In this document: piece by piece, positions 1 through 7,831 of the stretch
Position numbering within the stretch: position 1 is the stretch's first letter
How the letters are laid out: every line of letters starts with the position of its first letter
Assembly: GCA_016302965.1 (NCBI GenBank)
Contig: JAEDMP010000004.1
Coordinates: forward strand, 1 to 56,929
Reading direction: 5' to 3'
DNA from: Bacteroidaceae bacterium
GTDB lineage: Bacteria; Bacteroidota; Bacteroidia; Bacteroidales; Bacteroidaceae
DNA: 56,929 nucleotides
The notes under the pieces: generated by a model
Told to the model about the DNA's origin: nothing
What the model saw: the letters and a program-made list of their open reading frames with translations, nothing else
Database searches by the model: none
Program-made: the position numbers and the translations under genes

Positions 1-628
1 AGTTGGAGAGGAGGGTGGTGGAGCCGTCGGCTTCCCACAGACAGGCCACACGGTTGTCTCGATAAGTCCATCCGGCTGCTGTCTCGCCATCGGGGGCTAC
101 AGCGTAGGCCATTGCCATACCGCTTTGGGTCAGTTGGCGGTGAATCTTACCGTCTTTCCAGATGAAGGCGAGAAAGTCGAAGCCTACCTCTACACTGCCT
201 GCCACATAGTGGCCGTCGGGACTGATGGAGTAGGCGATGCCACTGCTCACCTTCGTGTCGGGCAGTTCCATGCGGTGCCATCGGCCGTCGGCATAGTAGC
301 CGGGAACCCGGATGGGGGCATGATTGGCCTTGTAGTCGGTGTCGGAGAACTGTCCGGCCACGGTGCCGTTGTCGGCCACGCTCCAGGCCTGGCTCTCGTT
401 GGTGGCATCGAGCAGTTCCACCTCGTCGCTCTCCAGATTCCAGCGGAATCCGTATTGTGCACTGTTGTAGTCGGTGTAGGTGCCGCAAGCCCATTTGCCG
501 TTGGGCGAGATGCTCAGCACTTTGTATTCATACGGGGATTTGAGAATCACGGTGCCCGTTTCACCATCTTGTGCCCATGCTGTCAGACAGCAGAGTAGGC
601 AGCATACTAAAGAGTGGATGAATTTCAT
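1..628 (-). CDS. Secreted protein with HAF-like repeats, partial (C-terminus beyond window)
   Basis: The frame is open from an ATG at 628 to the window edge, so only the first ~209 residues are present. It begins with a clear signal peptide (MKFIHSLVCCLLCCLTAWAQ) predicted to be cut after AWAQ. The mature part carries about four loosely repeated units of the form S-[IV]-[SA]-x-[DN]-G-x-x-[AV]-x-G, for example SISPNGKWACG, SVADNGTVAGQ, SISPDGHYVAG and AVAPDGETAAG. These resemble the HAF extracellular repeats of beta-propeller-like secreted proteins. Transcription runs away from the 851-aa gene upstream, which has its own terminator, so this gene is probably a separate unit. The C-terminus, where a type IX sorting domain might lie, cannot be seen. 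The function is unknown. Confidence 0.8.
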   Translation of the reverse strand, partial: MKFIHSLVCCLLCCLTAWAQDGETGTVILKSPYEYKVLSISPNGKWACGTYTDYNSAQYGFRWNLESDEVELLDATNESQAWSVADNGTVAGQFSDTDYKANHAPIRVPGYYADGRWHRMELPDTKVSSGIAYSISPDGHYVAGSVEVGFDFLAFIWKDGKIHRQLTQSGMAMAYAVAPDGETAAGWTYRDNRVACLWEADGSTTLLSN

Positions 629-663
629 ACTATATGTAATAATGTGTAAATAAGGGGTCTGCT

Positions 664-701
664 TATTGAAAAAGCCTGTCGGTGGGATGCCGGCAGGCTT
701 C
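664..701 (-). terminator. Rho-independent terminator after the 851-aa gene
   Basis: An 11-bp GC-rich stem (672-682 with 690-700, one wobble pair) is followed on the minus strand by a T run (TTTTTC). It lies about 25 bp past the stop of the 851-aa gene and separates it from the gene at 1-628. Confidence 0.75.
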
Positions 702-724
702 TTCATACATGATGTCTGGTCGAT

Positions 725-3280
725 TTATTTCACTTGATACTTGTAGGCTTTCACCTCACCATTGTTCTCAACGCAGATGATGTAAGTGCCACTGCTGAGC
801 TGGTCGAGGCTCATGATGCCTGCACCCTGCTTGGTGGCCACTTTCTGTCCGTTGGCAGAGAAAATGGTAACCTTGGCCTGGCCATTCAGACGGAGCGTAC
901 GGTCGCTGATGCTGAAGCTGAGGGCCTCGGTGGAGGCACCATGGATGCCGGCGGCGATGCTCTTCAGGTCGCTCAGGCTGACTGTCAGTTTCTCCGACTG
1001 GGCCTTGCCATACTTGTAGCGGGTGAGGATATATACCTCGATGTCCGTGTCGAAGCTGCTCTCGATGGCGGTGACGCTTGCATCCTTGGTGGTGCTGGTT
1101 TCCTCGCAGAGCTGAGCGTTGCCCAGCATCAGGTCGTTGCTGATGAAACCATAGTCAGTCAGAGTCTCGGGATTGGTCCAGGAGATGGTGCCATAGTAGA
1201 GGGTGGTGGCGGTAAGACCGCTGCCCTGCTTCTCGCTGCGGGCACTGCTGAGACGGAGGTCGGTGGCAGCAGGCAGCACGGTGTTGAGTTCGATGGAACT
1301 GGGGGCAGAGATGTTGTAACCTTTGTAGATGGTGTTGCCAGCCTCGTCGTAGCCTTCCTCTATCAGCGGCTGAACAAAGTAGTCGTGCTTGCCGTTGTAG
1401 ACATCCTTGTCGGTGTAGCGAACAGCGTAGGTCTCGTAATCCAGGTGGTCGATGATACCGATGGTGTCAACCACGGCACCATCGCGGAAGATGATGGCTT
1501 TGGGGTCGCTGCCGCTAAAGGCTGCTTCGGGTACGGTGAAGTCTACGTTGACACAGTTGATGCCCTCCTCGGCCAGCGAGGCGAGTGACTGTACGGCCAC
1601 CATTTCGGCCTTGTCTTCGAAGTCGGCATACTGCATATAGCAGGGAATACCGTTGCTGTACCACTCCTCACCGTCAAAGGAGGTGAAGTCTTCGGATCGG
1701 ATGAGGTCTTTCGAACCGTTTACAAATTCATAGACCGTCTTGGCAGAGGCATAGTGTTGACCGTTTTCGTTGAAGGTATATTTGATATAGCTCAGCGGAT
1801 TCGACTGTTCGTCATACTCCCACAACTCTACTTGCTTGGTGACAGGAGAGGGATTGCCGAATTCTTCGTCGTAGACATAGACGAGATGGTCTTCCTCTAT
1901 TTTGTTGCCGTTGGCATCGTAGCTGATCATGGCTGTGAAGTTGTCACCGTCATATTTGCCTTCGGAGGTATAGGCGGTGGGCAGTCCGTTCTCATAATCA
2001 AGATAGGTGAGGGTAACGACGTCATACTGGGTCGTGATGGTCTTGGTGGCCACGTTGCCTGCTTCGTCGTAGGTGTAATCGATGGATGAAGAGGAGGTTC
2101 CCATTGCGTTATAATAGGTCTCAACCTCCTTCACCAGATTGCCTGCTTCGTCGTAGGTGTAGATGGTCTCGCTGCGCTTCTCGCGAGCCCAGTCGCCGAA
2201 GTCGTAACTGCCAAACTGATAATGGGTGGAAGAAACAATCTTACCCTCGGCATTGAATTCGTTCTGGGTATAGTCGCTGGTGCTGAAGCGGTTGGTGTCC
2301 AGGTCGCGTCCGCTCTTGATGACAATCGACTGCTTGTTGTCGCTGTTGTAGTAGATGTCTTCCTTGGTCATTACGCGGTCGGTGCCAAAGCCCATGTGGT
2401 CGCCATACCAGGACTTGTTCACGAGGAAACGCATCTTGCTGGCGGGTTTCTCTGCTGCCACACCGTCTTCGGTAGAGAGGGTGTAGGTGAGTCCTGCTAT
2501 CGGCTTGTTAACGCTGCCTGCCACGCTGTAGGTCTTGGCATTCAGGTCGAACACGCCCACATCCTGATAACTGTGGAAATACAGTTTCGAGTCGTCGGCA
2601 GAGAAGAGGGCACTGCAGGTGTAGGATGCCATGCCCGTCACATCCTTGTTCTCCACCACTGTCTCGAGACTGTTGTCGGCATTCAGTCGGTAGAGTTGGG
2701 GATAGGGATTCCAGCCGATATACGTGTTTTCAACCAAATAGACGGAGCCTTTGCTGTCGCAGGCGATGGCGCATAACTGGTGGTCGTTGATGGTTGCCAC
2801 ATCGCTGATTTCACCAGTGGTGGGGTTGATTCGATACACGTTGGAGTACTTGCCGCCCTCGTCATTATAGCCAGTCTCAATGCCGTAGAGGATATCGTTG
2901 GCCTTGTCGTAGGCCATGCCTCCCATCATTGAACCCTTCTTGCCGTTCTTGTAGGCATAGTTGTTCACTTCGACGATGTTGCCGGTGGTGAAATTGATGG
3001 TGGCGAACACAACGTTATAGCTGGCATTAAACATGAAGGCGTAGTACTTGTTGCCTACGCTGACACCACACAACACATTGCTTGTTTCTTCAATAGGGAG
3101 TGCGATAAGCTGCTCTGTGGCGAGTTCCTGGTTAGGATTCAGAGCGTCCAGGTCATACTTCTGTACGCCGGTGCCTGTCCAGTCGCCGCCTACTCCATAC
3201 ACGATGTTTTCTGCGTTTGCAGCCTGGAATCCCATCAGCAGGAACAGGGCTGTCAGCAGATGATGTAATGAATGTTTCAT
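725..3280 (-). CDS. Large secreted protein with type IX (T9SS type A) C-terminal sorting domain
   Basis: This 851-aa protein starts with a signal peptide (MKHSLHHLLTALFLLMGFQA..., cut near ANA-EN). Residues ~25-280 look like a beta-propeller, with repeats such as GMAYDKANDILYGIE and YRINPTTGEISDV. Residues ~370-520 carry YD/RHS-like repeats (YTYDEAGNLVKE, YTYDEAGNVATK, YDANGNKIEE). A fibronectin-III-like segment follows near residue 690. The last ~75 residues form a type A sorting domain (VTIFSANGQKVAT...LSSGTYIICVENNGEVKAYKYQVK). Known family: such a domain directs export through the PorT/SprA type IX system and is removed at the surface. PorT and SprA are both encoded in this window. Its role is unknown; glycan binding or adhesion are possibilities. 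A GH53 galactanase lies 64 bp upstream on the same strand, so the two may be co-transcribed. Confidence 0.85.
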   Translation of the reverse strand: MKHSLHHLLTALFLLMGFQAANAENIVYGVGGDWTGTGVQKYDLDALNPNQELATEQLIALPIEETSNVLCGVSVGNKYYAFMFNASYNVVFATINFTTGNIVEVNNYAYKNGKKGSMMGGMAYDKANDILYGIETGYNDEGGKYSNVYRINPTTGEISDVATINDHQLCAIACDSKGSVYLVENTYIGWNPYPQLYRLNADNSLETVVENKDVTGMASYTCSALFSADDSKLYFHSYQDVGVFDLNAKTYSVAGSVNKPIAGLTYTLSTEDGVAAEKPASKMRFLVNKSWYGDHMGFGTDRVMTKEDIYYNSDNKQSIVIKSGRDLDTNRFSTSDYTQNEFNAEGKIVSSTHYQFGSYDFGDWAREKRSETIYTYDEAGNLVKEVETYYNAMGTSSSSIDYTYDEAGNVATKTITTQYDVVTLTYLDYENGLPTAYTSEGKYDGDNFTAMISYDANGNKIEEDHLVYVYDEEFGNPSPVTKQVELWEYDEQSNPLSYIKYTFNENGQHYASAKTVYEFVNGSKDLIRSEDFTSFDGEEWYSNGIPCYMQYADFEDKAEMVAVQSLASLAEEGINCVNVDFTVPEAAFSGSDPKAIIFRDGAVVDTIGIIDHLDYETYAVRYTDKDVYNGKHDYFVQPLIEEGYDEAGNTIYKGYNISAPSSIELNTVLPAATDLRLSSARSEKQGSGLTATTLYYGTISWTNPETLTDYGFISNDLMLGNAQLCEETSTTKDASVTAIESSFDTDIEVYILTRYKYGKAQSEKLTVSLSDLKSIAAGIHGASTEALSFSISDRTLRLNGQAKVTIFSANGQKVATKQGAGIMSLDQLSSGTYIICVENNGEVKAYKYQVK

Positions 3281-3344
3281 ACTTTTTGGGGTTTTAAGGA
3301 TAATACACTATATATCAATGAATGACTGTCATTTGCTCACACTG

Positions 3345-4628
3345 TCATGGCCTTTCCTTGAAGGCTTTCATTTTTGAGAAGGCCTTGAGTGCCTTGCCGG
3401 TCTCCTGGTCGAAGAGGGCAGCGTTGTTCCAACCCGAGGTGACGGCATTCTGCCAGTCGATGCCATGCTCGTTGGCTTCGGCCCACCACCAGAAGAGTCC
3501 CTTCACGGCTTTGTGCTTCTTGAGTGTGCTCACGAGGTCGGCCACGAAGTTGGCCTGTCCGTCTTCCGAATAGGGATAGGTGGCGGTATAGTCGAAAGTG
3601 GTGCCGGGCATGGCCCACTTGTAGCCGTAGCCTGTTTCCACAATCATGATGGGTTTGCCCTTCTGCTGGCTCTCCAAGTTGGTGAGCACGGTGTTGAGGG
3701 TGTTCAGGTTGTTGTGGTAGGCGGGGTAGTAGCTCAGTCCGATGATGTCATAGTCGATGTTGTAGTTCTTCACCTGACTGTAGAAACTCGTGGCATTGCC
3801 GCTCTGGCTCAGTTCGGTGTGGATGATAATCCGGGCATCGGGGCATTCCTCGCGGCAAGCCTTCGAGGCACTCTTGAGATAGCCGGCAAAGACCTCCCAG
3901 GTTCCTCCGTCCTGTCCGCCGCCGGCAGGCCAGATATGACCTGTGGGCCACAGCATACCATAGGTAATCTCATTGCCTATCTGGATGAAGTCGGGAGTGG
4001 CTCCGGCTGCCTTCATCTCTTTGAGGCTCTCGGTGGTATAGTCGTAGAGGGCGGTGGTCAGTTCGCTTGTGCTCTTGTCTTTCCAACTGTCGGGCAGGGT
4101 CTGTTTGCCGGGGTCGGCCCAGGAGTCGGAATAATGGAAGTCGAGCATCAGCAGGAATCCTGCCTCCTTGATCTTCCTGCCCAGTGCCTTCACATAGTCG
4201 AGGCTCTGCACCACACCGCCTTTCTTGTCGCTGTCAGAGGCCTTGGTCGGGTCTACGAACAGGCGCACGCGGCAGCAGTTCCAGCCTTGGCTCTTGAAGA
4301 AGTCGAGCACGTTGGTGATGGCCTTGCCGTTAAGGTCGAGATATTGTGCACCCTTGGCCTCATAGTCGGGCAGGAGCGAGATATCGCCTCCGAGATAAGG
4401 CAGGTCGGGCTGGTGGAAGGTGATACTGTCGATGTCGTTGGTGGTGAAATGCTTGTTGCCGATGGTGATGGTCTTGGCGGCATGCTGATAAGGCATGGCG
4501 GTTGTCTCCTGGCTGTTGGCGGTATAGATGGAACCGTCCGAGGTGGAGGTGTAGATGGTTTGGGCAGAGACCGTCAGTATGGATGTGAGTACGGTCATGA
4601 AGCTGAGGAAACGTAGAAGAGAATGCAT
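3345..4628 (-). CDS. Arabinogalactan endo-beta-1,4-galactanase, GH53
   Basis: This is a secreted glycoside hydrolase of family 53, which cuts the beta-1,4-galactan side chains of pectin and type I arabinogalactan. With the start at 4628 (MHSLLRFLSFMTVLTSILTVSAQ, a proper signal peptide) it has 427 residues. An in-frame ATG ten codons upstream (4658) would add MALPPRSPRP and is less likely. Residues 30-75 include the NDIDSITFH segment common at the N-terminus of Prevotella/Bacteroides secreted proteins. The catalytic (beta/alpha)8 domain follows from about residue 78 (YLGGDISLLPDYE). The acid/base Glu is E220 (IQIGNEITYG) and the nucleophile is E331 (IMIVETGYGY), both intact. No sorting domain or lipobox is visible, so a periplasmic or released enzyme is likely. 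It is followed 64 bp later by the type IX-secreted 851-aa protein. Confidence 0.93.
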   Translation of the reverse strand: MHSLLRFLSFMTVLTSILTVSAQTIYTSTSDGSIYTANSQETTAMPYQHAAKTITIGNKHFTTNDIDSITFHQPDLPYLGGDISLLPDYEAKGAQYLDLNGKAITNVLDFFKSQGWNCCRVRLFVDPTKASDSDKKGGVVQSLDYVKALGRKIKEAGFLLMLDFHYSDSWADPGKQTLPDSWKDKSTSELTTALYDYTTESLKEMKAAGATPDFIQIGNEITYGMLWPTGHIWPAGGGQDGGTWEVFAGYLKSASKACREECPDARIIIHTELSQSGNATSFYSQVKNYNIDYDIIGLSYYPAYHNNLNTLNTVLTNLESQQKGKPIMIVETGYGYKWAMPGTTFDYTATYPYSEDGQANFVADLVSTLKKHKAVKGLFWWWAEANEHGIDWQNAVTSGWNNAALFDQETGKALKAFSKMKAFKERP

Positions 4629-4703
4629 AGGGCGAGGAGATCTTGGGGGTAACGCCACTCCCCATCCAGTCTTGGCCGGATGGGGATGGCTGATGGATGG
4701 GGA

Positions 4704-4898
4704 TTAATGCTTGTGTCTGTTGGCACGCTGTTCGCGGTATTTGGCTTTCTGGCGTGCCGAGCCGCTGCCATGGGCTCCGGTGATATACTTTTTCTTCTTG
4801 GCTTTGGTCTTCACCTTGCCCTCGTTGGGGTCTTGGCGCTGGCCGCCTCTCCCGAAATAGATACCACCGCCGGCGATGATGTCGTCAATGTCGCTCAT
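4704..4898 (-). CDS. Small basic conserved protein downstream of purH
   Basis: This 64-residue protein starts at MSDIDDIIAGGGIYFGRGG and ends in a strongly basic tail (KVKTKAKKKKYITGAHGSGSARQKAKYREQRANRHKH). A longer upstream start (5015) would overlap the PurH reading frame and is rejected. It begins 13 bp after the stop of the AICAR-transformylase gene on the same strand, so the two are probably co-transcribed. I cannot assign a function. The Lys/Arg content suggests nucleic-acid or ribosome binding, but that is inference. A short GC hairpin (4660-4685) follows it without a clear T run. Confidence 0.7.
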   Translation of the reverse strand: MSDIDDIIAGGGIYFGRGGQRQDPNEGKVKTKAKKKKYITGAHGSGSARQKAKYREQRANRHKH

Positions 4899-4911
4899 GG
4901 TCTGGAAGGGA

Positions 4912-6093
4912 TTAGTGGTGGAACAGGCGCACGCCAGTGAAGGCCATGGTGATGCCATATTTGTCGCAGGTCTCGATGACGTTGTCGTCGCGGACGGACC
5001 CACCGGCCTGGGCAATGAATTCTACGCCGCTCTTGTGGGCGCGCTCGATATTGTCGCCGAAGGGGAAGAAGGCGTCGCTGCCCAGGGCCACCTGGGTGTT
5101 CTTCGCTATCCATGCTTTCTTTTCCTCCATGGTCAGCACTTCGGGCTTCTCCTTGAAGAAGAGCTGCCATACGCCGTCGCGCAGCACATCGTCGTGGTCT
5201 TCAGAGATGTATACATCGATGGTATTGTCGCGGTCGGCACGGCGAATCTTGTCGATGAAGGGCAGATTCATCACTTTGGGATGCTGGCGCAACCACCAGA
5301 TGTCGGCCTTGTTGCCGGCCAGGCGGGTGCAGTGGATGCGGCTCTGCTGTCCGGCACCGATACCGATGGCCTGTCCGTCCTTCACATAGCAAACAGAGTT
5401 GCTCTGTGTATACTTCAAGGTGATGAGGGCGATGATGAGGTCGCGCTTGGCGGCATCGGTAAAGGTCTTGCTCTGCGTGGGGATATTCTCGAAGAGTGCG
5501 GGGTCATCGAGTTTCACTTCGTTACGGCCTTGTTCGAAGCTGATACCGAACACCTGCTTGCGCTCGATGGGAGCGGGCACGTAGTTGGGGTCTATCTTGA
5601 TGACGTTATACGTGCCCTTGCGCTTTTCCTTCAGAATTTCCAGTGCCTCGGGGGTATAGTCGGGGGCGATGACACCATCACTCACCTCACGTTTGATGAG
5701 CAGGGCAGTAGCCTCGTCGCAGCAGTCGCTCAGAGCCACAAAGTCGCCGTAGGAACTCATGCGGTCGGCTCCGCGTGCACGGGCGTAGGCGCAGGCAACG
5801 GGGGAGAGTTCCATCTTCAGGTCATCAACAAAGTATACTTTCTTCAGCGTGTCACTCAGAGGAAGACCGATGGCTGCTCCGGCGGGAGACACATGCTTGA
5901 AAGAGGCAGCTGCGGGCATGCCGGTGGCCGCTTTCAGTTCTTTCACCAGCTGCCAGCTGTTGAAAGCGTCAAGGAAGTTGATGTAGCCGGGGCGGCCGTT
6001 CAACACTTCAATGGGTAACTCACCCTCCTCCATGAAGATGCGGGAGGGTTTCTGGTTGGGATTACATCCGTACTTAAGTTGCAGTTCTTTCAT
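4912..6093 (-). CDS. purH: AICAR transformylase (stand-alone transformylase half of PurH)
   Basis: This 393-aa protein transfers the formyl group of 10-formyl-tetrahydrofolate to AICAR, the penultimate step of IMP synthesis. The start at 6093 gives MKELQLKYGCNPNQKPSRIF; an in-frame ATG at 6111 adds six residues. KYGCNPNQ opens the transformylase domain. K66-H67 in FKHVSPAGAA matches the Lys-His catalytic pair of the family, and DRMSSYGDF is also present. The ~200-residue N-terminal IMP-cyclohydrolase domain of ordinary PurH (~510-530 aa) is absent. That activity is encoded at 23159-23755, also as a separate protein. Four DnaA boxes and the rplS terminator lie upstream. A 64-aa basic protein follows in the same operon. 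Confidence 0.9.
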   Translation of the reverse strand: MKELQLKYGCNPNQKPSRIFMEEGELPIEVLNGRPGYINFLDAFNSWQLVKELKAATGMPAAASFKHVSPAGAAIGLPLSDTLKKVYFVDDLKMELSPVACAYARARGADRMSSYGDFVALSDCCDEATALLIKREVSDGVIAPDYTPEALEILKEKRKGTYNVIKIDPNYVPAPIERKQVFGISFEQGRNEVKLDDPALFENIPTQSKTFTDAAKRDLIIALITLKYTQSNSVCYVKDGQAIGIGAGQQSRIHCTRLAGNKADIWWLRQHPKVMNLPFIDKIRRADRDNTIDVYISEDHDDVLRDGVWQLFFKEKPEVLTMEEKKAWIAKNTQVALGSDAFFPFGDNIERAHKSGVEFIAQAGGSVRDDNVIETCDKYGITMAFTGVRLFHH

Positions 6094-6283
6094 TATTTTG
6101 GGAGTTAGCATTCACAGCCAGCTGCCTTCAGGCAGGGCTCATGAACGGTCATTTGATTTCTGTCATGCTGTTTCGTGGGCAAAGTTACTCATTTTTTGTG
6201 GAATAGCCAATGATTGTCTGCCTTTTTTCTGTTTTGCTATATGAAAACAGATGTTCCCCTCGGCAAAAAGTTCACAGGCGGGA

Positions 6284-6347
6284 ATGATATGTGGATAAAA
6301 TGATATGTGGATAAAATGATATGTGGATAAAATGATATGTGGATAAA
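6284..6347. repeat. Four tandem 16-bp repeats, each containing a perfect DnaA box
   Basis: The unit ATGATATGTGGATAAA is present four times without mismatch (6284-6299, 6300-6315, 6316-6331, 6332-6347). Each unit contains TGTGGATAA, which on the minus strand reads TTATCCACA, the consensus high-affinity DnaA box. All four boxes point the same way with a 16-bp period. They sit in the 350-bp non-coding gap between rplS and purH, beside AT-rich sequence (6185-6250). Possible roles are a DnaA-titrating or regulatory site, or part of a replication origin. Sequence alone does not decide, and local gene orientation does not show an origin-like divergence. Confidence 0.85.
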
Positions 6348-6383
6348 AAACAGAAAGGCGAAACCCAATGGGTCTGCCTTTCT
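6341..6383 (-). terminator. Rho-independent terminator of rplS
   Basis: The arms AGAAAGGC (6352-6359) and GCCTTTCT (6376-6383) pair, with an inner ACCCAATGGGT hairpin. On the minus strand the stem is followed by TTTTTT (6345-6350), which overlaps the last DnaA-box repeat. It lies ~60 bp past the rplS stop. Confidence 0.75.
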
Positions 6384-6444
6384 ATGGATTTTGTTCTGGT
6401 GGAATGGGTCCTGTTTGCATGGAACAGGTAATACCCATAACGGA

Positions 6445-6807
6445 TTAGTTGGCTGCGCTGCCGGATCTCTTCTCCTTGATGCGAGCCTTCTTACCGGTGA
6501 GAGCGCGCAGATAGTACAGCTTGGCGCGACGTACCTTACCACGCTTGTTCACCTCGATGCTGTCGATGTTGGGAGACTCGATGGGGAAGATACGCTCTAC
6601 ACCAACGGTACCGGACATCTTGCGAACGGTGAAACGCTTCTTTTCGCCCTGGCCACAGATTTTGATAACGACACCACGATAGAGCTGGATACGCTCCTTG
6701 TTACCTTCCACAATCTTGTAGGCTACGGTAATGGTGTCACCTGACTTGAACTCGGGGAACTTCTTGCCAGTGGCAAATGCCTCTTCGGCAACTTTGATTA
6801 AATCCAT
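6445..6807 (-). CDS. rplS: Large-subunit ribosomal protein bL19
   Basis: This 120-aa protein is full-length for bL19, which sits at the 30S-50S interface. Family signatures are present: FKSGDTITVAYKIVEGNKERIQLYRGVVI near the start, then FTVRKMSGTVGVERIFPIESPNIDSIEV and KVRRAKLYYLRALTGKKARIKEK. The start at 6807 gives MDLIKVAEEAFATGKKFPEF. It appears monocistronic, with its own promoter (-7 box at 6902-6909, leader of ~90 nt) and its own terminator (6341-6383). In many bacteria rplS follows rimM-trmD; here it stands alone. Confidence 0.97.
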   Translation of the reverse strand: MDLIKVAEEAFATGKKFPEFKSGDTITVAYKIVEGNKERIQLYRGVVIKICGQGEKKRFTVRKMSGTVGVERIFPIESPNIDSIEVNKRGKVRRAKLYYLRALTGKKARIKEKRSGSAAN

Positions 6808-6901
6808 TTTATTGAATAATTATTTAATTGGTTTGGCTTCCTTGCGCAACATAACAGGCAACTCGTTACTTCCTGCCAGCGATTACGCAGAAATGTGGGT
6901 G

Positions 6902-6909
6902 CAAAGTTA
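6902..6909 (-). promoter_or_regulatory. rplS: Bacteroidetes -7 box for rplS
   Basis: Read on the minus strand this is TAACTTTG, a match to TAnnTTTG. It lies about 95 bp before the rplS start codon. The -33 element is weak. Confidence 0.6.
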
Positions 6910-6948
6910 CACTTTTTTTACCGATTCTACAATATTATCGCCCGTTTT

Positions 6949-6980
6949 TTTGTGTGGCAAGCGCTTTTTTAGTAATTTTG
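6949..6980 (+). promoter_or_regulatory. Bacteroidetes -33/-7 promoter for the nucleotidase pair
   Basis: TTTG (6949-6952), a 20-bp spacer, then TAATTTTG (6973-6980), a full match to TTTG-N19/20-TAnnTTTG. It sits 48 bp before the ATG at 7028, which supports that start over longer in-frame ones. Confidence 0.75.
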
Positions 6981-7027
6981 CAGCAAATAATCCGATAATA
7001 TGCAATCATTTTTCATCGTTTACGACT

Positions 7028-7795
7028 ATGAATAGAAAAACTGTTCCCGTCCTTTTGTTTGCTTTGGCAGCCGGAGTGATGGTCTCGTGCCGACAGTCAT
7101 GGCACGTCAGTGAAGTGAGCAGGAGCCGTCTGCTGGTAGACGCCTCCTTGGACAGCCTGGTGCCGGAGTCTGCCCGACAGTTGCTTGCACAGTATACGCC
7201 TGCGGTGGATAGTATCACAAAACCCGTGGTGGGCTATTCTGCCCGACGGATGGATGCCGACCGGCCGGAGTCTGCACTCTCCAATCTGATTGCTGATATA
7301 CTGGTGGATGCGGGACAGGATTATGGTGAAAAACCTGATTTCGGTATTTGCAATATGGGTGGTATACGTGCCAGCCTGCCTGAAGGTGAAGTTACTTTCG
7401 GTGATGTGCTGGAGGTGGCGCCATTCCAGAATAAGATTGTCTTTGTCACGCTTTCCGGTGCTGATGTGTTGGCTCTTTTCAACCAGATTGCTTCGGTTGG
7501 AGGAGAGGGGGTGAGCAAGGAGGTCAGGCTGGTCATGACTCCGCAGCGACAACTGTTGGCTGCCCGTATCAGTGGGGTGAATGTTGATCCCCAAAAAGAT
7601 TATCGTATTGCTACCATCGACTATGTGGCACAGGGCAACGACAGAATGGAGGCCTTCAAGCAGAAGAAAGATGAACGCTGTCCGCAGGGTGAACGTACCG
7701 ATATGCGTTTTGTCATTTCCGACTATTTCACCAGCAAGATGAAAGTCGGCGAGAAGGTGGATGCCCGCATAGAGGGGCGTATCGTGATGAAATAA
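7028..7795 (+). CDS. Lipoprotein with 5'-nucleotidase C-terminal domain
   Basis: This 255-aa protein carries only the substrate-binding C-terminal domain of UshA-type 5'-nucleotidases. The first residues, MNRKTVPVLLFALAAGVMVSC, form a lipoprotein signal with the lipobox Cys at position 21. Family features include SNLIADILVDAG, FGICNMGGIRASLPEGEVTFGDVLEVAPFQNKIV and YRIATIDYVAQGNDRMEAF. The frame stays open upstream to 6731, but the promoter at 6949-6980 and the signal sequence fix the start at 7028. The catalytic metallophosphatase domain is the next gene, 36 bp downstream. The two halves of one enzyme are therefore separate proteins in C-then-N order and probably act together in the periplasm or at the outer membrane to take phosphate and nucleosides from nucleotides. 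Confidence 0.87.
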   Translation: MNRKTVPVLLFALAAGVMVSCRQSWHVSEVSRSRLLVDASLDSLVPESARQLLAQYTPAVDSITKPVVGYSARRMDADRPESALSNLIADILVDAGQDYGEKPDFGICNMGGIRASLPEGEVTFGDVLEVAPFQNKIVFVTLSGADVLALFNQIASVGGEGVSKEVRLVMTPQRQLLAARISGVNVDPQKDYRIATIDYVAQGNDRMEAFKQKKDERCPQGERTDMRFVISDYFTSKMKVGEKVDARIEGRIVMK

Positions 7796-7831
7796 AGAAT
7801 ATTTCCTTGAACAATAGAAAAGAGAAACAGC

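Noticed and set aside
4660..4685. Terminator after the small basic protein
   Set aside because: The GC stem is clear but no T run follows on the minus strand.
6284..6347. CRISPR array
   Set aside because: The units are 16 bp and directly abutting, with no unique spacers and no cas genes; they are DnaA-box repeats.
6094..6444. Firm call of a replication origin
   Set aside because: DnaA boxes are present, but there is no dnaA/dnaN neighbour, no clear unwinding element and no strand switch in gene orientation; skew could not be computed.
6731..7027. N-terminal extension of the nucleotidase lipoprotein gene
   Set aside because: It overlaps the rplS start and both promoters. The signal peptide with lipobox begins at 7028.
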